From Archivesica marissinica (taxonomy: Eukaryota > Mollusca > Bivalvia > Venerida > Vesicomyidae): 64,000 nucleotides of DNA. The position numbers and the translations under genes were made by a program. The stretch spans positions 6,327,773-6,391,772 of the forward strand of contig CM026404.1 in NCBI GenBank assembly GCA_014843695.1, read 5' to 3'. Numbering within the stretch: the first letter of the stretch is position 1; the number at the start of each line of letters is the position of its first letter. Shown piece after piece: positions 23,309 through 35,900 of this stretch. The notes under the pieces are model-generated. The model was not told where the DNA came from, searched no databases, and saw nothing but the letters and a program-made list of their open reading frames with translations.

Positions 23309-26058
23309 AATTCAGACCACATACAGCATCCACAGCCCCAATCCAGGCAACATACAACATCCACAGCCCCAATCCAGGCAACATACAACATCCACAGCCC
23401 CAATCCAGGCCACATACAACATCCACAGCCCCAATCCAGGCCACATACAACATCCACAGCCCCAATCCAGGCAACATACAACATCCACAGCCCCAATCCA
23501 TACAACATCCACATCCCCAATCCAGGCCACATACAACATCCACAGCCCCAATCCAGGCAACATACAACATCCACAGCCCCAATCCAGGCAACATACAACA
23601 TCCACAGCCCCAATCCAGGCCACATACAACATCCACAGCCCCAATCCAGGCAACATACAACATCCACAGCCCCAATACAGGCAACATACAACATCCACAG
23701 CCCCAATGCAGGCCACATACAGCATCCACAGCCCCAATCCAGACAACATACAACATCCACAGCCCCAATCCAGGCAACATACAACATCCACAGGCAACAT
23801 ACAACATCCACAGCCCCAATCCAGGCCACATACAGCATCCACAGCCCCAATCCAGGCCACATACAACATCCACAGCCCCAATCCAGGCCACATACAACAT
23901 CCACAGCCCCAATCCAGGCCACATACAACATCCACAATCCAGGCAACATCCACAGCCCCAATCCAGGCCACATACAGCATCCACAGCCCCAATCCAGGCC
24001 ACATACAACATCCACAATCCAGGCAACATCCACAGCCCCAATCCAGGCCACATACAACATCCACAGCCCCAATCCAGGCCACATACAACATCCACAATCC
24101 AGGCAACATCCACAGCCCCAATCCAGGCCACATACAACATCCACAGCCCCAATCCAGACAACATGCAACATCCACAACCCCAATCCAGGCAACATACAAC
24201 ATCCACAGCCCCAATCCAGGCCACATACAACATCCACAGCCCCAATCCAGACAACATGCAACATCCACAACTCCAATACAGGCAACATACAACATCCACA
24301 ACTCCAATACAGGCAACATACAACATCCACAGCCCCAATCCAGACAACATACAACATCCACAACTCCAATCCAGGCAACATACAACATCCACAGGCAACA
24401 TACAACATCCACAGCCCCAATCCAGGCCACATACAACATCCACAACTCCAATCCAGGCCACATACAACATCCACACTCCAATCCAGGCCACATACAACAT
24501 CCACAACCCCAATCCAGGCCACATACAACATCCACAGCCCCAATCCAGGCCACATACAACATCCACAACTCCAATACAGGCAACATACAACATCCACAGC
24601 CCCAATCCAGGCCACATACAACATCCACAGCCCCAATCCAGCAACATACAACATCCACAACCCAATCCAGGCAACATACAACATCCACAGGCAACATACA
24701 ACATCCACCCCCAATCCAGGCCACATACAACATCCACAACTCCAATCCAGGCCACATACAACATCCACAACTCCAATCCAGGCAACATACAACATCCACA
24801 ACTCCAATCCAGGCCACATACAACATCCACAGCCCCAATCCAGGCCACATACAACATCCACAACTCCAATCCAGGCCACATACAACATCCACACCCCAAT
24901 CCAGGCAACATACAACATCCACAGCCCCAATACAGGCAACATACAACATCCACAGCCCCAATGCAGGCCACATACAGCATCCACAGCCCCAATCCAGGCA
25001 ACATACAACATCCACAGCCCCAATCCAGGCAACATACAACATCCACAGGCAACATCCACATACAACATCCACAACTCCAATACAGGCCACATACAACATC
25101 CACAACCCCAATACAGGCAACATACAACATCCACAACTCCAATACAGGCAACATACAACATCCACAGCCCCAATCCAGGCCACATACAACATCCACAGCC
25201 CCAATCCAGGCAACATACAACATCCACAGCCCCAATACAGGCAACATACAACATCCACAGCCCCAATGCAGGCCACATACAGCATCCACAGCCCCAATCC
25301 AGGCAACATACAACATCCACAGCCCCAATCCAGGCAACATACAACATCCACAGGCAACATCCACATACAACATCCACAACTCCAATACAGGCCACATACA
25401 ACATCCACAACCCCAATACAGGCAACATACAACATCCACAACTCCAATACAGGCAACATACAACATCCACAGCCCCAATCCAGGCCACATACAACATCCA
25501 CAGCCCCAATCCAGGCAACATACAACATCCACAGCCCCAATACAGGCAACATACAACATCCACAGCCCCAATGCAGGCCACATACAGCATCCACAGCCCC
25601 AATCCAGGCAACATACAACATCCACAGCCCCAATCCAGGCAACATACAACATCCACAGGCAACATCCACATACAACATCCACAACTCCAATACAGGCCAC
25701 ATACAACATCCACAACCCCAATACAGGCAACATACAACATCCACAACTCCAATACAGGCAACATACAACATCCACAGCCCCAATCCAGGCCACATACAAC
25801 ATCCACAATCCAGGCAACATCCACAACCCCAATCCAGGCCACATACAACAGCCACAGCCCCAATCCAGGCAACATACAACATCCACAGCCCCAATCCAGG
25901 CCACATACAACAGCCACAGCCCCAATCCAGGCAACATACAACATCCACAACCCCAATCCAGGCAACATACAACATCCACAACTCCAATCCAGGCCATACA
26001 CAACAGCCACAACCCCAATACAGACCACATACAACATACACAGCTTCAATACAGACCA
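23309..26058. repeat. 31-bp minisatellite array, about 89 copies, with a 305-bp higher-order repeat
   Basis: Unit of 31 bp: acatacaacatccacagccc, then caatccaggca. Variants include cagccccaatgcaggcc and short aatccaggcaacatcc units. The rare atgcaggcc variant lies at 24961, 25266 and 25571, exactly 305 bp apart, with the same series of neighbouring variants around it. Three copies of a roughly ten-unit block are therefore present. All six frames are open over most of the array for lack of stops in the unit, so frames above 900 codons carry no meaning. Confidence 0.95.
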
Positions 26059-26331
26059 CACACACTCACACAGCATCCACGGGCAAGACCTGACCATCAC
26101 CAAAAATGATCTAGGCATCGTACATGTAGCCAATAATTAATATAATAAAAAATAGCCAGTTTATTTGAAAGAAATTATTCTAGATTGTTCTACTGTAATT
26201 ATAAACTAATAACAGTGAATCCTGTCAACCAGATCAGAGGAGTTGCAAAAAATGATTCTTATCCTGTAGTTGAAAACACGACGTACATTATCCACAGGAG
26301 CCGGTCACAAGCTTCTTAAGAGGATATACTA

Positions 26332-26819
26332 TACAGTCAAACCTGTGTTGAGTGGTCACCTCTATTAAGCAGCCAACATGTATTAAGCAGCCAGTTTCTA
26401 GATTCCCAATATGTTGTTTTGTGTGTGTGTGTTTTTGCGTTTATTTATCGTCACTACCGGTTGCCCATATAAGCGACGCCTCCTGAAGAGATTAGTTATT
26501 TTAGATTTGTGGAGGATAGTGCAATGATACAGACAGATATCCATTCCAGAGTCTCCTCTGGTTCTTTTACGTGCATGGTGTATAACACCGACACGAGACC
26601 TCGGTTTAACGTCCCATCTGAAAGACTGTTAATTTTATTAGGGTCAGACGGGGGATCGAACCTGTGATCCCTGGATTACCAGTCCAGCGTGTTACCACTG
26701 GACTACATATCCGTCTATGTTGTTTTATTACACATATGGCCTCTATTATACAGCCACTTGTGCTAAGCTGCCACTTTCTGTGATTCCTTTGACTGGCTGC
26801 TTAAGGCAGTTTTGCTGTA
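26332..26819. mobile_element. TA-type MITE (pogo/Tc1-like ends) with a SINE inside
   Basis: It starts tacagtcaaacctgtgttg and ends gcttaaggcagttttgctgta, which are inverted repeats with TA at the edges. The body carries the same cctctattaagcagcc motif as the copies at 33227, 38573, 46454 and 48886. CAGT termini with a TA duplication fit the pogo/Tigger type of Tc1/mariner; this is inferred from the ends only. Confidence 0.65.
26421..26715 (-). mobile_element. SINE inserted in the MITE, with an 11-bp target duplication
   Basis: On the - strand the head is tRNA-like: tagtccagtggtaacacgct, then cacaggttcgatccccc. Next comes gatgggacgttaaaccgagg, a block I recall from SINEs of many marine invertebrates. 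The insert is framed by tatgttgtttt at 26410-26420 and 26716-26726, a clear target-site duplication. It ends in a short GT run. Confidence 0.75.
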
Positions 26820-26944
26820 CATGCATATATGCCTTCTACTAGTAATCCATTAAAAGGAACATATATGCTTTGTTACATATATGCTTTATTACATATATGC
26901 TTTATTTTCAGTTCTGCAACTTTGTATGTAAGATTAGGGATGTG

Positions 26945-29900
26945 ATGAAAGTTACTGAAATTCACCAGAATGCGACAATGTTGTACAACGTAACCTGTTG
27001 TAAATCATGTATGCAGAGGCTGGGCACCACGCACCAGATTGTCCGGTAAGACTGTCAAGTTGGCTGTAATGTATGTTTTCTGTAGTTTATCCTGTGAAGT
27101 GATGTGTTGTCGAACCCCACTTGTAGATCTATACCTTCACTTGTGGTCCGCCTCCGTGGTCGAGTGGTTAAAATCACTGACTTGTATACCACTGTAACCT
27201 ATCATCACTGATGGTCACGCGTTCGAGCCCCGCTCAGGCCGTGTCTCATTTATATGAAAAAGTTGGCAGTTTCTTACGGAGGTTGGTGCACCCAAGTACT
27301 GGTTAACTGCTGTAGCCTGCCCAGGAAAGGTGTTAGGTAAACTGTCCACCGGCGATATAGCCCGAAATGCAGATGCAGCCAAATTTCTTGGTCCCTAATT
27401 TTTTCCTTTCTGTTCGCTGTAAAAAAACTTCTGTAAATCGGAAGCCCACTTTTCCGAATACTGAACAGATTTTAAAACAATATGTCCATTTTGAAATGTA
27501 ATTTACTACCCCCTGTAGACCGAACATCAACTTGTATAATCCATGAAGAAGAGACCTATATTATGCTACACAGAGTAAAATTTGACCTATTGGGAATGGA
27601 CAACATTGGGCTTTTTGTATCAGGGAAGAATCGAGGAATAGTCGAGGAGTTCTGGAGACCAACTTTTATGGATGTCCTTAGGGAGACTTTAAAAGTTGCC
27701 TTTATATTTACAGATTTAAATGTTGCCTTTATATTTACAGATTTAAATGTTGCCTTTATATTTACAGATTTAAAAGTTGCCTTTATATTTACAGGTTTAA
27801 AAGTTGCCTTTATATTTACAGGTTTAAATTCTGCCTTTATATTTACGGGTTTAAATTCTGCCTTTATATTTACAGGTTTAAATTCTGCCTTTATATTTAC
27901 AGATTTAAATGTTGCCTTTATATTTACAGATTTAAATTCTGCATTTATATTTACAGAGTTAAATATTGCCATTATATTTACAGATTTAAATATTGCCTTT
28001 ATATTTACAGAGTTAAATATTGCCTTTATATTTACAGATTGAAACGTTGCCTTTATATTTACAGATCGAAACGTTGCCTTTATATTTACAGATTTAAATA
28101 TTGCCTTTATATATATAGATTTAAACGTTGCCTTTATATTTACAGATTTAAATATTGCCTTTATATATATAGATTTAAACGTTGCCTTTATATTTACAGA
28201 TTTAAATATTGCCTTTATATTTACAGATTTAAACATTGCCTTTATATTTACAGATTTAAATATTACCTTTATATAGATTTAAGCGTTGCCTTTATATTTA
28301 CAGGTTTAAATTCTGCATTTATATTAACAGATTTAAATATTGCCGTTATATTTACAGATTTAAATATTGCAGTTATATTTACAGATTTAAATATTGCCTT
28401 TATATTTACAGGTTTAAATATTGCCGTTATATTTACAGATTTAAATATTGCCGTTATATTTACAGATTTAAATATTGCCGTTATATTTACAGATTTAAAT
28501 ATTGCCTTTATATTTACAGGTTTAAATGTTGCCTTTATATTTACAGATTTATATTTACAGATTTAAATATTGCCGTTATATTTACAGATTTAAATATTGC
28601 CGTTATATTTACAGATTTAAATATTGCCTTTATATTTACAGGTTTAAATGTTGCCTTTATATTTACAGATTTAAATTCTGCCTTTATATTTACAGATTTA
28701 AATATTGCCTTTATATTTACAGGTTTAAATGTTGCCTTTATATTTACAGGTTTAAATTTTGCCTTTATACAGAACAGAACAGAACATATGTTTATTTTGA
28801 CGTATACATAAGTACATAGTCATTAATAGAAATATACATACATGCATATAGATATATATACATAATTATATATATATATATCCACACATAAAAACATAAT
28901 TACATATCACAATCAATCAATGTAATAGCCATTATATACAAGTGCTACGAATTATGTCATGTAGCACGGAGGATAAACTCTAATATCATATTTAAATCTA
29001 AGAAGTCAAGGTATTTAATATATTATTTCGTTTGTTTAAAGCATGTTTAATGTAAAGAGCCAAATTATACAGGTCACTTCTGTTATCAGAGCGTAACAAT
29101 TTCAAAAATTTATACATACTTGGTCTTGTATAAAATCTTTTAGTAATGTAATGTTTCCTCAAATCTATATAGCATGAACATGTTAAGATAAAATGAAACT
29201 CATCTTCCACATCCAGAGTATTACAGCATTGACAGTATCTTTCGTTTCGTTGTATTCTATTTGATGCATATCGACCAGTTTGTATTCTAAGCGAATGTGC
29301 AGATATTCTTATTCTGGTTATATATAGTCGCAATGTATATGGTAAAATGTCCAAGTAGGTTTCATATCCAAAATCATATTTACAATCATTATACAGTTCA
29401 AGTACACTACTAGACGCCTTACTAGTAAACCAACCCTGTATGAAGCAATCAATCAGACGTTGTTTCAATATACATAAAAAGCTGTTTCTATTTACAACAT
29501 GAGGATTACTCCAGATATCTGCAAATCCATTTTCACACAATAATTTTTTAACATTATAAAGCCAATTTTTGATACCCTTATTACAGTCAATCAAAGATTG
29601 TGCATATACGCGCTTAAGTATTATATTATCCGAGTATAACAATTTAAACCAGTACTTAATCATACGTATGTAACGAGATATATACATGGGATATCTACCC
29701 AGTTCTCCGTATACAGCTGCAGTGCATGTGGAAGATCTAACATTTAAAATTTGTTTACAAAACTTTAAATGGATTCTTTCAATTTCTTTGGACTTAGTGT
29801 ATCCCCAAATTTCAGATGAATAATTTAATATTGATCCAACAAAAGCATCAAAAAGTTGACAAAGTATCTTTAATTTTAGTCTATACCGTTTACAATTATA

Positions 29901-32900
29901 TAACAAGAAATTGAGAGCCTTTAATGCTTTCCCAGTAATATATTCCTGGTTTAATGAAAAATGTCCAGTATAATTTAGGATTGTTCCAAGGTAATTGAAA
30001 TCATTAACCACTTCAATATTTTCATTATTATAAGTCCATTTTTCGCTTAGATATACATTACCTCGTTTTCTAAAAACCATTACTTTTGTTTTAGCAGTAT
30101 TAACCTCCAAACCCCATGTAGTACAATAGTCATATAATAAATTAAAATTATATTGAAGCTCTTCTGGGGACTTGGCTAAAATGACCATATCATCTGCAAA
30201 AAGTAGCAAAATAAGAACAATGTCATCTATGACAATGCCAGAATTAATATCTTCTTGTAAATATAGTTCAAGATCTTCCACGAATAAAGAGAATAAAATA
30301 GGCGACATTATCTCCCCTTGTCTTAGACCGACAGCATATTGGAAATATTCCGAATAGCTTCCGCAATGTCGTACACATGACTTAACCTTTTGATACATGT
30401 CTTTAATAATGCGTAGTAGCTTACCCTGAATACCTGTTTTATATAATTTATGCCATAGTGCATTTCTATAAATAGAATCAAAACAGCGCTTCATGTCAAT
30501 ATAACCACAATATAATCTTTTATTTTCATTGAGATACTTTTGAACAATATTATTCAGTATGAACAATGCATCGATTGTAGAGCGCCCTTTTCTAAACCCA
30601 AATTGTGCATCTGATAAAATATTATTATTTTCACAAAAGGTTGTAATCCGTTTATTTAAAATGGTTGTAAACAGTTTAGACATACAACTGACTAAAGTAA
30701 TACCACGATAATTATTCACATTTATATTTACAGCGTTTATATTTACAGATTTAAATTCTGCCTTTATATTTACAGGTTTAAATGTTGCTTTTATATTTAC
30801 AGGTTTAAGTATTGCCTTCATATTTACAGATTTAAATGTTGCCTTTATATTTACAGGTTTAAATTCTGCCTTAATATTTACAGGTTTAAATTCTGCATTT
30901 ATATTTACAGATTTAAATATTGCCTTTATATTTACAGATTTAAATGTTGCCTTTATATTTACAGGTTTAAATGTTGCCTTTATATTTACAGGTTTAAAAG
31001 TCTGTATGCTGTGCTAGGACTGGGACGCAATGCTTCAAACAAGGAAGTCAGGGACGCTTATATCAAACTTTCGAAGAAGGTAATCTTTAAGTTACAACGA
31101 TTGTGAAACAAGCATTAACAACTAATATTAATCACTCTCCTTGGCGCAGATGAAAGCGTATATGTGGTTATTCGTGTGGGAGGAAACCGGAGTACCCGGA
31201 GAAAACCCACCTGTCCGATCTGGCGACTACTGCGTTAATCGGAGAGTTAAACTTTAACATGCTAATGGTGAATATAAATAGTGAATTCGTAAAACTCAAA
31301 CAAGTTCTAACAGGTGTGATAACTCCAGTTCTAGCAGGGGTGATAACTCAAACCAGTTCTAGCAGGGGTGATAACTCGAACCAGTTCTAGCAGGGGTGAT
31401 AACTCAAACCAGTTCTAGCAGGGGTGATCGCACAGGAGTCGGTCACAAGCTAGTTCAGTGTTTATTAGGGAGAGGTTCAGTGTATGTGTGGGAGAAGTTC
31501 TTTGTATATGAGAGAAACATTTTTTAAGCATTGCCAACGGTCCTCATATGTTGAAAAACTTCTCTGATCTCATATTATGGGAAGCTCAAGAAGGCTACTT
31601 CTCCCAGTGCAGAGCACTTAAATTAATGTTGTAAGAACTTGTTTCGCAATCAAGCTATATTAAATTTGTATATAATAAACTAAACTACTCACTTCATTGC
31701 AGGAACACCCAGACCAAAACAGAGATGATGCAAAAAGTCATGACAACTTTGTGAAAATAAATGAAGCGTATGGAATTCTGAGCAAACCCTCGAGTAGACG
31801 TGATTACGATGCAAAACTACGATTCTCAAGGGCGTCGACCTTGCATCCCAGGTCCTCGAGCGCGCACAGTCACCCACGTGCCAACAATTACTACAGTAGT
31901 GAGCAATTCTATGAAGATCGAGGACAGTATGGTAACTTTGGTCCAGAGTCTCACGGTCCGTATTCTAGACGAAGGAGTCAGCATGGCAACCACGGTAATT
32001 TTTACCACGAACCGTTCTCGAAGTCGGACTTTAATGAAAGACAAAGGTGAGGACTACAATTTCTAATTTCAAGAATGTGGGTACTGGTAGCTACCTACAC
32101 AGGTGTAAAGATTGCTTTTCTGCTGTATGTTCGAATCCTACTGGTGGTGTCAAATTCTTCATGTGCAGCTAGTTTGCAGAAGATTGGTGGTTTTACCCTG
32201 GTGCCTGTTCATGCATAAAATATAGCTCGGATGGACACCCGGGTTCATCCACAAATAATAGCTAGAGACTAGTAGAGAGTCACCATACGACCTAAGCTGT
32301 TGGCGCAACGTTAGACCCCCAAAACGAACACAACCATAGGACTGTGACCAGTTATCAATGTCAAATCCTGTCATGTCTCAAATAGGTCACACAAGTGTCG
32401 ACATCCGCAGCTACTTCCAACAGGCCATAGTTAGATATTGTTCTGGGTATGTCATATCCCAAATAGACAAATGCACAATGAACTCCGGTGCCTGTTACTG
32501 GCCATGTAGTTAGACATTGCCCAGGCTATGTCATATCCCAAATGCCAATGAACTCCGGTGCCTGTAACTGCCCATGTAGTCGAGACATTGATTAAAGATA
32601 CTTAATGGTTTGATACAACAACAACACACAGTATCCTCTCACTTCTACAGCCCTGAGAGAAGAGTAAACAGTCAACCACAGGATTACGCCAGCTATCTCC
32701 GCAGAGCTACGTTCTATGCCAGACTGCTGGGTGTGTTTGTGATAGCATGTTTCATTTACAGTTTTCAATACGGAGGCGAGAGATATCTAGCGGGCAATGC
32801 ACAGTATGTACAGGATGCAAATACAAACAGCAATGTCAACACCTCCTCTTTCTCTTCATACAATACATCTGATTCTCCCGTACCAAACAATGCCGTCTTA

Positions 32901-35900
32901 ACAGGGATTAAATATATGGGGTGGGGTATTTATCAATCAGGGTTCCCGCTGTCGGTCGCCAAAGGCGCCAATATCGGCCCAAAAAAAATTGGCGCTAAAT
33001 TTCGTGAATTAGTGAAAATATTTGGCGCAACATTTTTTTTTCATTTTTTTTTTATTTTTTTTGGTGCATGTTTTGTCAAATACATGGCTTCAAATATTTA
33101 TTTGTGAACTATATGGCTCTTAGTTGGCTCTAGTGTTTTTCAATTGGCGACAGAAGTGGCGCAGACAAACATTCAGACAGAAGAAACCCTGTCAATACCA
33201 GGGATGATGTACATAAAAGCAATTCCTTTACAGTGAAGCCTGTTTTAAGAAGCCAGCCACGATATCACAGAAAGTGGCAGCTTAGCACAGGTGGCTGCTT
33301 AATAGAGGGCAAATGTAAAATATATTATGAATCTGGAAACTGACTGCTTAATACAAGTTGGCTGCTTATTATAGATGGCCACTAATACATATTTCAATGT
33401 ACACTTGTTGGAATATTTGGAGAGCAAATCCATCCAATCCAAGCCATCCAATCCGAGCCATCCATCCGAGCTGTCCAATCCGAGCCGTCCAATCCGAGCC
33501 GTCCATTCAATCCGAGCCATCCATCCAATCCATCCAATCCGAGCCGTCCAATCCGAGCCGTCCATTCAATCAATCAGAGCCATCCATCCAATCCGAGCCA
33601 TCCATCCGAGCCGTCCAATCCGAGCCGTCCAATCCGAGCCGTCCAATCCGAGCCGTCCATCCGAGCCGTCCATTCAATCCGAGCCATCCAATCCGAGCCA
33701 TCCAATCCGAGCCGTCCATCCGAGCCGTCCATCCAATCCGAGCCGTCCATCCAATCCGAGCCATCTATCCAATCCGAAACGTCCATCCAATCTGAGCCCA
33801 CAAGAACAGCCGGGGCAATGATTGTGTAGTACAGAGTACAATGTATAGGGGTTTTGTCCGTCCAACTGAGCCCACAAGAACAGCCGGGGCAATGATTGTG
33901 TAGTACAGAGAACAATGTATAGGGGTTTTGTCCGTCCAACCGAGCCCACAAGAACAGCCGGGGCAATGATTGTGTAGTACAGAGTACAATGTATAGGGGT
34001 TTTGTCCGTCCAACCGAGCCCACAATAACAGCCGGGGCAATGATTGTGTAGTACAGAGTACAATGTATAGGGGTTTTGTCCGTCCAACCGAGCCCACAAG
34101 AACAGCCGGGGCAATGATTGTGTAGACTAAGTACAATGTATAGGGGTTTTGTCCGTCCAACCGAGCCCACAAGAACAGCCGGGGCAATGATTGTGTAGAC
34201 TAAGTACAATGTATAGGGGTTTTGTCCGTCCAACCGAGCCCACAAGAACAGCCGGGGCAATGATTGTGTAGTACAGAGTACAATGTATAGGGGTTTTGTC
34301 CGTCCAACTGAGCCCACAAGAACAGCCGGGGCAATGGTTGTGTAGTACAGAGTACAATGTATAGGGGTTTTGTCCGTCCAACTGAGCCCACAAGAACAGC
34401 CGGGGCAATGGTTGTGTAGTACAGAGTACAATGTATAGGGGTTTTGTCCGTCCAACTGAGCCCACAAGAACAGCCGGGGCAATGGTTGTGTAGTACAGAG
34501 AACAATGTATAGGGGTTTTGTCCGTCCATCCGAGCTCACAAGAACAGCCGGGGCAATGGTTGTGTAGTACAGAGTACAATGTATAGGGGTTTGTCTATTC
34601 AATGTGTAGTGCTTGTTCAATGCTGGGTATATTGATATTATGGGATAGTTGTCTGGGTTTTATGAAATTATTGTTTGTACATTATCTCGCGGATAATTAT
34701 TTACAAAATCAAGATTTATACAGAATTTTGTTTTGACGTAAAACTTCACCTCCATCCCTCTAAGCCACCCCCCAAAACAAACTTCTACTTTAATGCAGAA
34801 AATGTTCAGTTTAGAAATATTTCACTGATTATTACTAGAGACTAGAATTAACACCCTCAGGTGCCTCTAACTGTTCATGGTAGATTACTAGAGACTAGAA
34901 TTAACACCCTCAGGTGCCTCTAACTGTTCATGGTAGATTACTAGAGACCAGAATTAACACCCTCAGGTGCCTCTAACTGTTCATGGTAGATTACTAGAGA
35001 CCAGAATTAACACCCTCAGGTGCCTCTAACTGTTCATGGTAGATTACTAGAGACCAGAATTAACACCCTCAGGTGCCTCTAACTGTTCATGGTAGATTAC
35101 TAGAGACCAGAATTAACACCCTCAGGTGCCTCTAACTGTTCATGGTAGATTACTAGAGACCAGAATTAACACCCTCAGGTGCCTCTAACTGTTCATGGTA
35201 GATTACTAGAGACCAGAATTAACACCCTCAGGTGCCTCTAACTTCATGGTAGATTACTAGAGACCAGAATTAACACCCTCAGGTGCCTCTAACTGTTCAT
35301 GGTAGATTACTAGAGACCAGAATTAACACCCTCAGGTGCCTCTAACTGTTCATGGTAGATTACTAGAGACCAGAATTAACACCCTCAGGTGCCTCTAACT
35401 GTTCATGGTAGATTACTAGAGACCAGAATTAACACCCTCAGGTGCCTCTAACTGTTCATGGTAAATATTTGCTTGAGCCCATGTCATATCTCATAAGTGT
35501 CAACACTTTAGGCCTCTAATGCCTTCCTGTTCCGATAGGGTGATTTCTGATGAAACTACCACCTACTTCTCCCTCTACATTCTACTAATTCTCCCTCTCT
35601 ACCTTCTACAGGCCTGGGAGGAGAGTAGACAGTGATAACCAGGAGTATACCAGCTACCTGCGCAGAGCTAGACTGTATGCCATTCTGCCGGGTTTGCTTG
35701 TGCTATTATGTGTAATTTTCCGTTTGTATTCCGGAGGAGATGGGTATATTAAACACTATATTATGTATGTATACATGCAGTTTGCAGGACTCGCAAACAC
35801 AGAGCAAGGTCAACACCTCTACCTCTTCTCTTTACTGTCGGCACATGCATCATGATTAGAATGTTTTAGGCAAGGAATTAAATTCCACGTTGCCTCTTCT

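Noticed and set aside
23220..26140. Six overlapping open frames of 790 to 956 codons
   Set aside because: All lie in the 31-bp array, and frames on both strands are open at once because the unit lacks stops.
26640..26716. A tRNA gene (Thr-like anticodon GGT) on the - strand
   Set aside because: The anticodon arm is plausible, but the T stem and acceptor stem do not pair properly. It forms the head of a SINE with a target-site duplication.
27482..27715. Coding exon upstream of the 27-bp array
   Set aside because: No acceptor or donor of the required phase and no recognisable domain. The exon at 26945-27045 with a strong gtaagac donor in phase 2 fits better.
32804..33107. Exon 4a continuing as a longer terminal exon
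   Set aside because: The frame stays open, but a gtatgt donor at 32804 gives the same 153-nt length as exon 4b and joins in phase to exon 5. It remains possible as intron retention.
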